From Acidimicrobiia bacterium (GTDB taxonomy: Bacteria > Actinomycetota > Acidimicrobiia > Acidimicrobiales > Bin134), in contig JAJDUJ010000011.1 of assembly GCA_022826705.1 (NCBI GenBank), positions 222,275 to 286,274 of the forward strand: a stretch of DNA of 64,000 bases, given 5' to 3'. The position numbers were made by a program, and so were the translations under genes. Each line of letters starts with the position of its first letter. The stretch's first letter is position 1. This document shows positions 25,502-34,300 of this stretch, one piece after another. The notes beneath the pieces are model-generated. The model saw only the letters and a program-made list of their open reading frames with translations. It ran no database searches and was not told the origin of the DNA.

Positions 25502-25747
25502 GTGACGAGGAACAACAGACACGTGGTCCCAAACTCCGAAGGTGGCTGGGACGTGATAGCGCCGGGAGCTAGTCGTGCTAGCTCCCACCACGAAACACAA
25601 GCAGATGCAGAGCGGCGAGCCAAGGAGATCGTACGCAATGCGGGAGGAGGCGAAGTGAGAATCCACCGTCGTGACGGCCGCATCCGTGACAGCGACACTG
25701 TCGCCCCTGGCAATGACCCCTATCCGCCACGCGACGCTAAGCACTGA
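25502..25747 (+). CDS. DUF2188 small protein
   Basis: The 81-residue protein starts with GTG 25502 behind a strong AGGAGAGG site. It matches DUF2188: RHVVPNSEGGWDVIAPGA, then HHETQADAERRAKEIVRNAG and a final strand with VRIHRRDGRIRDSDT. These proteins are small alpha/beta folds of unknown function, frequent near phage, plasmid and defence genes. It is coupled to the DUF3892 gene in front. It is the last clearly accessory gene before GC content rises again. Confidence 0.8.
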   Translation: MTRNNRHVVPNSEGGWDVIAPGASRASSHHETQADAERRAKEIVRNAGGGEVRIHRRDGRIRDSDTVAPGNDPYPPRDAKH

Positions 25748-25889
25748 CTGGCGAATTAACTACCAGCAGCAGAATGAACGGAAGGAAATGTAGGAGGATA
25801 TTCTGCCCTCTATTGGTTCGTAGACCGACCAAAGTCGTGATTTGACTTCCTCACAGTCGAGCCCGAAGCAAGAAAAATAGGTTGCCGCC

Positions 25890-26102
25890 ATGGCTACACG
25901 GACTGCCACCGTGCTGGTGGATCTCGGTGGGATCGGAGGGCCAGCCCAGCGCATCACAATTTGGGCCGACGACCCGGCCGCGGCCAACACCCCTGACGAC
26001 CCCGACCGGGTAGTGTCGAGCGAAGACCAGGTCGAGGTCGACGGACCGCTGGTGTTGCCGCCCCACAGCCACGTCACCCTGGTGATCCCCAGCTCACGAT
26101 GA
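25890..26102 (+). pseudogene. Probable C-terminal remnant of an alpha-L-arabinofuranosidase-like protein
   Basis: The 70-residue frame contains RITIWADDPAAANTPDDPDR, followed by VV and ending GPLVLPPHSHVTLVIPS. This follows closely the C-terminal strand pattern of GH51-type arabinofuranosidases (ADDPxAxNTxDDPDRV ... LPPHSVTVL), but the catalytic barrel is absent. Upstream, low-GC island DNA begins at once. I read it as the end of a gene whose front was lost at the island boundary. It may still be translated, as the ATG at 25890 and a four-base overlap with the next gene allow it, so a small intact gene is the alternative. Confidence 0.55.
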
Positions 26103-26947
26103 GCAGCCGCTACACCCCCCATCCGTGGAACCAGGAATTTGCCTGGCACCCGGCTACCTCTACGCCGGCTGCTCTCACCCCAGAGCAGACGGAGGCGTTC
26201 AACCGCCAGGGCTTCTTCGTGATGGACAACCTGCTCGATCCCGACACCATCGCCACGATTCTCGAGGAGATCGACGCCATCGAGGCCGAGACCGAGGCGG
26301 GGCTGCGGTCCATCGAGGGCGAGCGGCTGATGATCGCCGAGGCCGGGGCCATCACATTCACCCCCCACCTGGTGGCCCGCTCCAACACCCTGCGGCAGGT
26401 GGCCGCCGACCCCCGCATCGGCGCGGTGTGCCTCGACCTCGTCGGCCCCGACGTGGACCTGTACTGGGACCAGGCCGTGTACAAGAAGCCCGAGAAGCCC
26501 CGCCGGTTCCCCTGGCACCAGGACAACGGCTACACCTTCATAGAGCCCCAGCAATACCTCACGGTGTGGCTGGCCCTCAACGATGCCACCGTCGACAACG
26601 GCTGCCCCTGGGTGGCCCCCGGCGTGCACCTCCACGGCACGCTGGCCCACAACTACGTTGATCCCCTGGGCTTCGAGTGCTTCGAGCAGTGCGAGAACCC
26701 GGTGACCGCGCCGGTGACCGCCGGTGGAGCGGTGGTGTTCTCGTCGCTCACCCCGCACCTCACCGGCCCGAACACCACCGACGGAGTCCGCAAGGCCTAC
26801 ATCCTCCAATACGCCCCCGCCGGAGCAGAGCTGCTCACCGGCGATCCAACCCAGGGACCGCCCACCGGCCGGGTGCCCTGCGACGCCCTCGAGCGCCAGT
26901 ACGCGGTGACCCGCTCCGGGGCACCAGTAATTCCTTACGGTATATGA
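26099..26947 (+). CDS. Phytanoyl-CoA dioxygenase (PhyH) family protein
   Basis: The 282-residue Fe(II)/2-oxoglutarate-dependent oxygenase shows FNRQGFFVMDNLLDPDTIAT at the start of the fold, the metal pair in PWHQDNGYTF (His-x-Asp), LALNDATVDNGCPWVAPGVH, a distal PHLTGPNTTDGVRKAYI with the third His and the 2-oxoglutarate-binding Arg. Length is typical. Family members hydroxylate varied small molecules, and the substrate here is not readable. The ATG overlaps the preceding short frame. Two substrate-binding lipoproteins follow in the same direction. Confidence 0.9.
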   Translation: MSSRYTPHPWNQEFAWHPATSTPAALTPEQTEAFNRQGFFVMDNLLDPDTIATILEEIDAIEAETEAGLRSIEGERLMIAEAGAITFTPHLVARSNTLRQVAADPRIGAVCLDLVGPDVDLYWDQAVYKKPEKPRRFPWHQDNGYTFIEPQQYLTVWLALNDATVDNGCPWVAPGVHLHGTLAHNYVDPLGFECFEQCENPVTAPVTAGGAVVFSSLTPHLTGPNTTDGVRKAYILQYAPAGAELLTGDPTQGPPTGRVPCDALERQYAVTRSGAPVIPYGI

Positions 26948-27016
26948 TGCCTTAGCCGGCCGGTCAGCCGGAGCTGGTCCGAGTTCGGCTTCCCCGAGGG
27001 ACACAGGGGGGACCTC

Positions 27017-28540
27017 ATGAAGACCACCAAGACGCGCTGGCTGATCGGGGTGCTTGTGGCACTGGCCATGGTCGCTGCCTCATGCGGAGGCAACGACGAC
27101 GATGGCGATGCCGACGCCCCAGCCCCCGCCCCGGCCACCGAGGCCCCGGCCACCGAGGCCCCGGCCACGGCCGAGCCGGAGCCAGAACCAGAACCAGAAG
27201 CGCCCGAACCCGAGGCCGAAGAGGCCGCCCCCGCGGAGCCCGAGCCGGAGCCGGACGGACTTGCCGAAGCTCCCGAAGAGGAGGAGCCCGAGTTCCAACC
27301 GGCCCCCACCGAGGAGCCGGAGCCGGAGATCGAGCTGACCGCCACATGGCGAGGGGTCACCGCCGACACCATCACCATCGGCGTCACCTACCTCGACGCC
27401 GATCTACTGGTTGAACTCGGCTTCTCCCCGGCCACTTGGGGCGACCAAGAGCTCCAGATCCAGGCGCTGGTCGACGACATCAACGAACGGGGCGGCATCA
27501 ACGGCCGCCAGTTGGTAGCCCTCACAGACAAGTACAACCCCATCGGCGCCACCGAGGCCGAGGCCGCCTGCCTGCGGCTGACGGAGGACAACGAGGTGTT
27601 CGCAATCTTGTTCGGGTTCCTCGGCCCGGCCGAGGTGGCCAACACCTGCATCGTCGGCACACAGGAGACGATCCTGGTAGGGGGAATCATTTCCCCCGAG
27701 CGCCTGGCCGAAGCCCGGGCTCCCTGGGTCAACGAGCGGGCGACGCGCGAGGTCAGCTCCGGCGCCCTGTTCACCCTGCTCGAAGCAGAGGGAATGCTCC
27801 AGGGAAGATCGATAGCGGTAGTCGCCGACCTCTCTGCTGCCCCGCAACTCGAGAACGTTACCAACCTGTTGCGGGAACATGGAGTGGAGCCCGTGCTCGA
27901 GACCGCCACCTCCTCGCAGGTGGCCGATCTCATTGCCCAGAACCAGGAGTGGGCCACCCTATCCGAGCGCATCAGGGCATCGGGTGCCGACACTCTGCTG
28001 TTGGTTGGCAACGCCTCGGCCGGCGTCGAGAATGCCAGGCTCAACGGCCTCGAGGTGGATATCTGGGCCACCGACTCCGCCGGGCTGGGCGCCAACATCG
28101 GAGCCAACGTCAACCCCGAGTCGGCCCGGGGTGTGATCACCGTGGGGCCCATGACAAATGCCCAGATATTCGAGACCGATCCCCGGTTCAAGGAATGCCT
28201 CGACGCCTTCAATGCAAGACATCCCGATATCGAAATCAAGCATCCCGACACCCTCGAATTGGGCGAGCCGCTTTGGTTCACCTCTCTGTCCTTCCACTGC
28301 CGGTTCTTCCAGATCCTTGAGTTGCTGTTGACCGCGGCCGGGCCCATCCTGACCCACGAGACATTCGCCGAGGCCATCGCCAACATCGGAGAGTTCTCGG
28401 TTGCCGGCCAGCCCTACGCATCATTTGGGCCGGACAAATTGTCCAGCAACGACTCCTTCCAGCTCTTGGAACAAGACCCAGATCTGGGCTCACGGGGCGA
28501 GTTGGTGCCGGCCGGCCCGATGCGAGACGCCACCCCGTAG
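27017..28540 (+). CDS. ABC transporter substrate-binding lipoprotein, branched-chain amino acid type (copy 1)
   Basis: The 507-residue protein starts with a lipoprotein signal (LIGVLVALAMVAASCGG; Cys lipidation site), then a long Pro/Glu/Ala linker with repeats such as APATEAPATEAP (residues ~30-105). The periplasmic-binding fold of the Leu/Ile/Val family follows: ITIGVTYLDADLLVELGF, DDINERGGINGRQLVALTDK, AEAACLRLTEDNEVFAILFG. A ribosome-binding GGGGGGAC lies before ATG 27017. It would bind a small ligand outside the membrane for an importer, but no permease or ATPase genes are nearby. A close paralogue follows 102 bases later. Confidence 0.9.
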   Translation: MKTTKTRWLIGVLVALAMVAASCGGNDDDGDADAPAPAPATEAPATEAPATAEPEPEPEPEAPEPEAEEAAPAEPEPEPDGLAEAPEEEEPEFQPAPTEEPEPEIELTATWRGVTADTITIGVTYLDADLLVELGFSPATWGDQELQIQALVDDINERGGINGRQLVALTDKYNPIGATEAEAACLRLTEDNEVFAILFGFLGPAEVANTCIVGTQETILVGGIISPERLAEARAPWVNERATREVSSGALFTLLEAEGMLQGRSIAVVADLSAAPQLENVTNLLREHGVEPVLETATSSQVADLIAQNQEWATLSERIRASGADTLLLVGNASAGVENARLNGLEVDIWATDSAGLGANIGANVNPESARGVITVGPMTNAQIFETDPRFKECLDAFNARHPDIEIKHPDTLELGEPLWFTSLSFHCRFFQILELLLTAAGPILTHETFAEAIANIGEFSVAGQPYASFGPDKLSSNDSFQLLEQDPDLGSRGELVPAGPMRDATP

Positions 28541-28642
28541 GCGGCCGATTCTGAACTAACAGAGCCTTCACAAAGGCGGATACGGTTGCGGCCATTGGCT
28601 GCTGTAGCAGCGAACGTCTACCCAGGACTGAGGGAGAATTCG

Positions 28643-30133
28643 ATGTTCACCAAGAAGATGCGCTGGCTGATCGCGATGCTCGTGGCGCTGGTCATGGTCG
28701 CCGCGGCCTGCGGCGGCAACGACGACGAGGGCGATGCCGACGCCCCCGCCCCGGCCACCGAGGCGCCGGCCGCGCCTGAGCCAGAGCCCGAAGAGCCGGA
28801 AGCCCCGGAAGAGACTGCTCCCGAGCCCGATGAGCCGGCGCCGGAGCCCGAAGCCCCCGCCGAGACCGCTGAGGAAGAGGTCGAGTTCCAGCCGGCACCC
28901 ACCGAGGAGCCGGAGCCGCAGAACGAGCTGACCGCCACTAGGAGAGGGGTCACCGCCGACACCATCACCATCGGCGTCACCCATCTGGACATCGAACAAC
29001 TGGTGGAGCTCGGCTTTTCCCCGGCTACCTGGGGCGATCAAGCGCTGGTGATCCGAGCGCTGGCCGATGACATCAACGAGCGGGGCGGCATCAACGGCCG
29101 CCAAGTTGAGGTCATCGTGGACAAGTACAACCCCATTGGCACCACCGAGGCCGAGGCGGCCTGCCTGCGGGTGACCGAGGACAACGAGGTGTTCGCAGTC
29201 TTGTTCGGGTTCCTCGGCCCTGCCGAAGTGGCCAACACCTGCATCGTCGGCACACAAGAAACGATCCTGGTAGGGGGAACCATTACCTCGGAGCGCCTAG
29301 CCGAGGCTCGGGCTCCCTGGGTCAATGAGCGGGTGACGCGCGAGGTCAGTACCGGTGCCCTGTTCACCTTGCTCGAAGCAGAGGGAATGCTCCAGGGAAG
29401 ATCAATCGCGGTAGTCGCCGACCTTTCTGCGGCCCCGCAACTCGAGGAAGTGGCCGGCCTGCTGAGGGAACATGGAGTCGAGCCGGTGCTCGAGATAGCC
29501 ACCTCCTCCCAAGTAGCTGATCTCATCGCCCAGAACCAGGAGTGGTCTGCGCTGTCCGAGCGGATCCGAGCCGCCGGGACCGACACGCTCTTGCTGGTTG
29601 GCAACGTCTCAGCCGGCATTTCGAACGCCGCACTCAACGGCCTTGAGGTGGACATCTGGGCCACCGATGCCTCCGGGCTAGGCAGCAATATCGGGGCCAA
29701 CGTCGAACCCGAGGATGCTCGGGGTGTGATCACCGTGGGGGCCATGACCAATTCCCAGATATACGAGACTGATCCCAGGTTCAAGGAATGCCTGGACGCG
29801 GTCACTTCAAGACATCCCGATGTCGAGATCAAGCACCCCGACACCCTCGAAGAGGGCGAACCGCTTTGGTTTACCAGCCTGGCCGGCCACTGCCGGTTCT
29901 TCCAGATCTTCGAGTTGCTGGCCACCGCGGCCGGGCCCGTCCTGACCCACGAGACATTCGCCGAGGCCATCGCCAACATCGGAGAGTTCTCGATTGCCGG
30001 CCAGCCCTACGCATCGTTGGGGCCAGACAAGCTCTCTAGCAACGACTCCTTCCAACTCTTGGAACAAGACCCGGATCGGGGCGCACGGGGCCAGCTGGTG
30101 CCGATCGGCCCGATGCGAGACGCCACCCCCTAA
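28643..30133 (+). CDS. ABC transporter substrate-binding lipoprotein, branched-chain amino acid type (copy 2)
   Basis: I start at ATG 28643, preceded by AGGGAG, giving 496 residues with the lipoprotein signal LIAMLVALVMVAAACGG. It has the same parts as copy 1: acidic Pro/Glu linker, then the binding fold (ITIGVTHLDIEQLVELGF, ADDINERGGINGRQVEVIVD). Long blocks are nearly identical to copy 1 (for example FGFLGPAEVANTCIVGTQET), while the linker and some pocket-region residues differ (HLDIEQ vs YLDADL), as expected after tandem duplication with altered ligand. The conserved end LLEQDPDRGARG ... matches too. No transporter partners lie alongside. Confidence 0.9.
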   Translation: MFTKKMRWLIAMLVALVMVAAACGGNDDEGDADAPAPATEAPAAPEPEPEEPEAPEETAPEPDEPAPEPEAPAETAEEEVEFQPAPTEEPEPQNELTATRRGVTADTITIGVTHLDIEQLVELGFSPATWGDQALVIRALADDINERGGINGRQVEVIVDKYNPIGTTEAEAACLRVTEDNEVFAVLFGFLGPAEVANTCIVGTQETILVGGTITSERLAEARAPWVNERVTREVSTGALFTLLEAEGMLQGRSIAVVADLSAAPQLEEVAGLLREHGVEPVLEIATSSQVADLIAQNQEWSALSERIRAAGTDTLLLVGNVSAGISNAALNGLEVDIWATDASGLGSNIGANVEPEDARGVITVGAMTNSQIYETDPRFKECLDAVTSRHPDVEIKHPDTLEEGEPLWFTSLAGHCRFFQIFELLATAAGPVLTHETFAEAIANIGEFSIAGQPYASLGPDKLSSNDSFQLLEQDPDRGARGQLVPIGPMRDATP

Positions 30134-30187
30134 GCGGGTCCAGACCCAACTAAAACCGCTCCCACATCGGGGGATACGGTTGCTGCC

Positions 30188-31012
30188 ATGAGCGACGCCG
30201 CATCCGCTTCCCATCCGCTGGCCGAGGCCTTTGCTTCGGGGCGCCCCGCGCTGGGTGCCTGGGCGGGGCTGCCCACCGCGATGAGCTGCGAGGTCATGTC
30301 CCGAGCCGGGTTCGACTACGTGTGCATCGACATGCAGCACGGTTTGGCCGACTACTCCGATGCGCTGCCGATGCTGGCCGCTATCGACTTGGGCACGGCC
30401 ACCCCGGTGGTACGGGTGCCGTGGAACGAGCAGGGCATCATCGGCCGAGTGCTGGACGCCGGAGCGATGGGCATCATCATCCCCATGGTCAACAGCCGGG
30501 AAGAAGCCGAGGCCGCGGTGCGATCCTGCCGCTACGCCCCCGAGGGATCACGCAGCTTCGGCCCCACCCGGGTGGCGCTGCGCGACGGCCCCGGCTACTT
30601 CGCCGGAGCCAACCAGGCAGTGAAGTGCATCCCCATGGTGGAGACGGTGGCCGCACTGGAGAACCTGGACGACATCGTGTCCACCCCCGGCGTCGACGCC
30701 GTGTACGTCGGCCCCGCCGACCTGTCGGTGAGCCTGGGCCTCCCCCCCGGCAACAACGACGGTGAGGCCACCTTCGACGACGCCCTGGCCGCCATCGTGG
30801 CCGCCTGCCAGAACCACGGCGTAGTCCCCGGCATCCACTCCACCCCCACGCTCACCCCCACCCGAGTCGCCCAAGGCTTCCGCCTAGTAACCGTCACCGC
30901 CGACAACGCCGCCCTCTCCGCCGGAATAACCACCCACCGCCAATCCGTCCTAGACGCCCTAAGCGGCAATACCGATACCAGCAGCGCAGCCGGCGGCGAA
31001 TCCCTCTACTGA
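30188..31012 (+). CDS. HpcH/HpaI-family aldolase (2-keto-3-deoxy acid type)
   Basis: The 274-residue TIM-barrel enzyme has GFDYVCIDMQHGLADYSD with the catalytic His, VRVPWNEQGIIGRVLDAGAM, a CIPMVETVAALENLDDI strand with the metal-binding Glu, and VDAVYVGPADLSVSLGLP with the metal-binding Asp. Such aldolases reversibly cleave 4-hydroxy-2-oxo acids to pyruvate and an aldehyde with a divalent metal. Length and motifs are normal. It follows the binding-protein pair by 54 bases and may belong with them or with the catabolic genes downstream. Confidence 0.92.
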   Translation: MSDAASASHPLAEAFASGRPALGAWAGLPTAMSCEVMSRAGFDYVCIDMQHGLADYSDALPMLAAIDLGTATPVVRVPWNEQGIIGRVLDAGAMGIIIPMVNSREEAEAAVRSCRYAPEGSRSFGPTRVALRDGPGYFAGANQAVKCIPMVETVAALENLDDIVSTPGVDAVYVGPADLSVSLGLPPGNNDGEATFDDALAAIVAACQNHGVVPGIHSTPTLTPTRVAQGFRLVTVTADNAALSAGITTHRQSVLDALSGNTDTSSAAGGESLY

Positions 31013-31090
31013 GCACTTCTGTGGGGCAAATTACCAAGAAGAAGTTATGAACTAGCGAGAGAGGAATCTGTTATCTATCTTTGGTGGGAT

Positions 31091-31120
31091 TTGCAATATA
31101 TCCTAGGTAGAGTTTGTAAT
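31091..31120 (+). promoter_or_regulatory. Putative sigma70-type promoter of the DUF4143 ATPase gene
   Basis: TTGCAA (31091-31096) and TGTAAT (31115-31120) are separated by 18 bases within an AT-rich patch, 20 bases before ATG 31141. The downstream gene has no clear Shine-Dalgarno sequence, so the transcript would have a very short leader. Confidence 0.45.
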
Positions 31121-31140
31121 GTTGATGTTATGATCGGGCG

Positions 31141-32394
31141 ATGGGCCTCGTTCGACGACAGATCCAGCCCCTGATCGAAGAGACGCTGGAATGGGCTCGC
31201 GTGGTCATGATCCATGGCGCTCGCCAAAGCGGCAAGACCACCCTTGCCCGGATGATCGCCGAAGCTCGCGGCGGCACCTACCTGTCGATGGACAACGAGG
31301 AATTGCGGGAGGGCATACTCGACGACCCGACGACATTCCTCAACAACCAGCGCTACCCCCTGGTAGTGGATGAGGCCCAGCGCGGCGGCGACAGGCTGGT
31401 GTATGCCATCAAGCAACTGGTCGATGAGGAGGCGACACCAGGACGGTTCATCCTCACCGGATCCACCAATTTCCTGACCGTTCCGCAAATCAGCGAATCC
31501 CTCGCCGGGCGGGTTCAGATCTTCCGGCTTTGGCCACTCTCCGAGGCCGAGATTGCCGACTCGTCACCGGATGAGATCGGCCGTTGGTTCGAGAGCAGCC
31601 CGAACCCAGCCCCTGCTTCCAGCCTCAACCGAGCCGACTATCTGGAGAGAGTGTGTCGAGGCGGATATCCCGAAGTGGTCAACCTCGATCCCGGCCAGCG
31701 GCGGCGCTGGTTCCAGGGGTACGTGGAGACCGTCATCCAACGCGACATCGCCGCGCTAACCGATATTCGCAAGTCGTCGGCACTGGCACCACTGCTGAGA
31801 TGGACCGCCGGGCTAACCAGCAGCCCGGTCAACATCTCCGACGCATCCCGGCAGTTAGGAATTAGCCGTCAGGCAATCACCAACTACTTCGAATGGCTTC
31901 AAACCGTATTCCTCGTCCACGAACTGCCCGCATGGTCCCGGAGTCTCACCGCCAGCACGGCCCGGCGACCCAAATTCCACATAACCGACTCCGGGCTGGC
32001 CGCAAGCCTGCTCGGAACGGATGCCAATGCCCTCGCCTCTCCTACCAACCCCGCTACTGGACCACTGTTGGAAACCTTTGCGGTCAACGAGATCGCTCGA
32101 CAGTTCTCGGCATCTGTCCGGGCTTACACGCTCTCTCACTACCGCGACCACAAAGACCGCGAAATCGACCTCATAATCAAGGCCGACAACGACGATGTTG
32201 TTGCAGTGGAAATCAAGGCCACCAGCTCTCCGACTGCAAAGCACATGGCGCATCTCCGATGGCTACGAGACCAGCTCGACACCGTGTCCCCCGACAGCTT
32301 CCGAGGCGGAATCCTCCTTCACACCGGCCCCTACGCCGTAACCCTGGATGACCGGCTCCACATGCGTCCCATCAGCTGCCTGTGGTCCAACTGA
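31141..32394 (+). CDS. AAA+ ATPase with DUF4143 domain
   Basis: The 417-residue protein has an N-terminal P-loop ATPase (AAA_14): Walker A IHGARQSGKTTLAR at ~21-34, Walker B YPLVVDEAQ, then ILTGSTNFLT and SLAGRVQIFRLWPLSEAE. The C-terminal DUF4143 region includes a winged-helix-like part (ASRQLGISRQAITNYFEWL) and a nuclease-like fold HYRDHKDREIDLIIKADN ... VVAVEIKAT with Asp and Glu-x-Lys. The role of the family is unsettled; it is often mobile and strain-specific. The AT-rich upstream region and lack of operon partners agree with transfer. It is a complete copy. Confidence 0.9.
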   Translation: MGLVRRQIQPLIEETLEWARVVMIHGARQSGKTTLARMIAEARGGTYLSMDNEELREGILDDPTTFLNNQRYPLVVDEAQRGGDRLVYAIKQLVDEEATPGRFILTGSTNFLTVPQISESLAGRVQIFRLWPLSEAEIADSSPDEIGRWFESSPNPAPASSLNRADYLERVCRGGYPEVVNLDPGQRRRWFQGYVETVIQRDIAALTDIRKSSALAPLLRWTAGLTSSPVNISDASRQLGISRQAITNYFEWLQTVFLVHELPAWSRSLTASTARRPKFHITDSGLAASLLGTDANALASPTNPATGPLLETFAVNEIARQFSASVRAYTLSHYRDHKDREIDLIIKADNDDVVAVEIKATSSPTAKHMAHLRWLRDQLDTVSPDSFRGGILLHTGPYAVTLDDRLHMRPISCLWSN

Positions 32395-32447
32395 CCGCCC
32401 CAGTCGTTGTTTTCGGCCACCAAAGCACCCATGCCACAATAAGGGCG

Positions 32448-32768
32448 ATGTCGGACTACACCACGCCTCCAACCCTGAACGGGCGACTTGTCGGGGTAAC
32501 TGGCAAGGCCCCCACCGCTGAGGTTGTGGTGTGGCTGGCGGTCCAGACAACTGATGGCGAAGCTTCGACGTTGAAGACCATCACAGATGACGAGGGGTTT
32601 TTCTCGATCGAACTGCCGACCGAGCCCCTGCGTGCCGCCAAGCTCGGAGCAGTGCTGGAAGGCGTGCAGCCTCTGGACCTCGAACCGGACGACAAGCCGC
32701 TGGAACCCGGGGAGATCATGCTGTTCGTCGACGACTTCACCCCTTCCCACCTCAAGTACGCCGGGTGA
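32448..32768 (+). CDS. Small carboxypeptidase-regulatory-like (transthyretin-fold) protein
   Basis: From ATG 32448 the protein has 106 residues with alternating beta-strand pattern: TLNGRLVGVTGKAPTAEVVV, TLKTITDDEGFFSIELPTEP, LRAAKLGAVLEGV. The D-x-x-G-x-F-x-I core is typical of carboxypeptidase-regulatory/transthyretin-like beta sandwiches. There is no signal peptide. It overlaps the acyl-CoA ligase start by four bases (GTGA), so the two are translated together. I do not recognise a specific family. Confidence 0.5.
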   Translation: MSDYTTPPTLNGRLVGVTGKAPTAEVVVWLAVQTTDGEASTLKTITDDEGFFSIELPTEPLRAAKLGAVLEGVQPLDLEPDDKPLEPGEIMLFVDDFTPSHLKYAG

Positions 32769-34300
32769 CAACAGCCAGCAAATCAGTGTTGATTCACGAG
32801 CATGCGCTGTGGGCACTGATTGAGGCTCGGGCGGCGGCGAGCCCTGAGGCCCTGTTTTTGGTGGATGAGCTGGGGCGGGAGGTGACGTTTGGGGGGTATC
32901 GGGAGCAGGTTGGGGCGGTATCCGCGGGGTTGCACGACATCGGAGTGAACAACGGGGCCTTGGTGTCGTGGCAGTTGCCCACTTGGGTTGAATCGGTGGT
33001 GCTGGTGGGGGCGTTGAGCCGGTTGGGGGCGGTTCAGAACCCGATGCTGCCCATATACCGGGGGCGGGAGGTGGGGTTCATCTCCCAGCAACTCTCGCCG
33101 TCGCTGATGGTCTGCCCTGGCACGTGGCGGGGGTTTGACTACGCCGAGCAGGCCCGAGACCATGCCGACACCGAGGTACTGGTTTGCGATCGGGAACTGG
33201 GGCTGCCCACCGGCGATCCGGCCACGCTGCCGCCAGCCGAGCCGGATGCCAATCGGTTTGGGTGGGTGTTCTACACCTCGGGCACTACGGCCGACCCCAA
33301 GGGGGCCAAACACAGCGACTTCACGGTGGGCGCGCCGGGACGGGCCATGGTCCACCGCTTCGGGATGGAGGGCGACGACCGTTGTGGGCTGGTGTTCCCG
33401 TTCACCCACATCGGAGGGATTCAGTTTGTGTACGCCGCCCTCTATACCGGCATGGCCCTGGTGCTGGTGGAGGCGTTCGACGACGCCGGCATCGACTTTC
33501 TGAGCCAGCAGCAGATCACGTTCACCGGGGCGGGCACCCCGTTCTATCTGAAGTATCTGGAGTGCCAGCAGGCCCAGCCCGACCAGCCCCTGTTCCCAAA
33601 GGTGCGGGGGTTCGCGGGCGGCGGCCAAACCAAGCCGCCCCACTTGCACTACGAGATGCTGAAGACGTTCGGGGCGCCGGTTCTGTCGGGGTGGGGGCTG
33701 ACCGAGTTCGCCAACATCGCCATGGTCGACCATCAAGCCTCCGACGAGCACAAGGCTCGCACCGAGGGGTTCGCCAACTTCGGGGTGGAACTGAAGGCAG
33801 TGCTCCCCAACGGCTCCGAGGCTCCGCCCGGCACCGAGGGCGAGCTGCGGGCCAAGGGCTTCCACATGCACCTCGGCTACGCAGATGAATCGCTGGACGC
33901 ACAGGCCTTCGACGACGACGGCTACTTCATCACCGGCGATCTGGGCATCATCGACGCCGAGGGCTACGTGGAGATCACCGGCCGAGCCAAAGACGTCATC
34001 ATCCGCAAAGGCGAGAACGTTTCAGCCAAAGAAGTGGAAGACGCCCTCTACACCCACCCCGCCGTGGCCGACGTGGCCGTCATCGGCCTCCCCGACCCCG
34101 ACCGGGGCGAACGGGTGTGCGCCATCGTCGTCCCTACCCCAGATTCAACGCCCCCCACCCTGCCCGAGCTAACCGAGCACCTCACCCAAGTCGGCCTCAT
34201 GCGCCAAAAGCACCCCGAGCAACTCGAAATCGCCGACACTCTCCCCCGCAACCCAGCGGGCAAAGTCCTCAAAGAAGAGCTGCGAACCCGCTATCGGTAG
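32765..34300 (+). CDS. AMP-forming acyl-CoA ligase (synthetase)
   Basis: The 511-residue adenylate-forming enzyme shows the P-loop FYTSGTTADPKGAKHS, the adenine motif GWGLTEFANIAM, GYFITGDLGIIDAEGYVEIT, the hinge GRAKDVIIRKGENVSAKEVE and the catalytic Lys in NPAGKVLKEEL. It activates a carboxylic acid to its CoA thioester. The overall look is of cyclohexanecarboxylate/medium-chain or aryl acid ligases, but the substrate is not fixed. Start GTG 32765 overlaps the preceding small gene. Its last 10 bases overlap the converging dehydrogenase gene. Confidence 0.93.
   Translation: MTTASKSVLIHEHALWALIEARAAASPEALFLVDELGREVTFGGYREQVGAVSAGLHDIGVNNGALVSWQLPTWVESVVLVGALSRLGAVQNPMLPIYRGREVGFISQQLSPSLMVCPGTWRGFDYAEQARDHADTEVLVCDRELGLPTGDPATLPPAEPDANRFGWVFYTSGTTADPKGAKHSDFTVGAPGRAMVHRFGMEGDDRCGLVFPFTHIGGIQFVYAALYTGMALVLVEAFDDAGIDFLSQQQITFTGAGTPFYLKYLECQQAQPDQPLFPKVRGFAGGGQTKPPHLHYEMLKTFGAPVLSGWGLTEFANIAMVDHQASDEHKARTEGFANFGVELKAVLPNGSEAPPGTEGELRAKGFHMHLGYADESLDAQAFDDDGYFITGDLGIIDAEGYVEITGRAKDVIIRKGENVSAKEVEDALYTHPAVADVAVIGLPDPDRGERVCAIVVPTPDSTPPTLPELTEHLTQVGLMRQKHPEQLEIADTLPRNPAGKVLKEELRTRYR

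Noticed and set aside
18341..25890. Island ends marked by a duplicated tRNA-Ala 3' end
   Set aside because: I looked for the last bases of tRNA-Ala (TCCCATCAGCTCCA) near 25.7-25.9 kb and near the integrase and saw no copy, so no attachment site is claimed.
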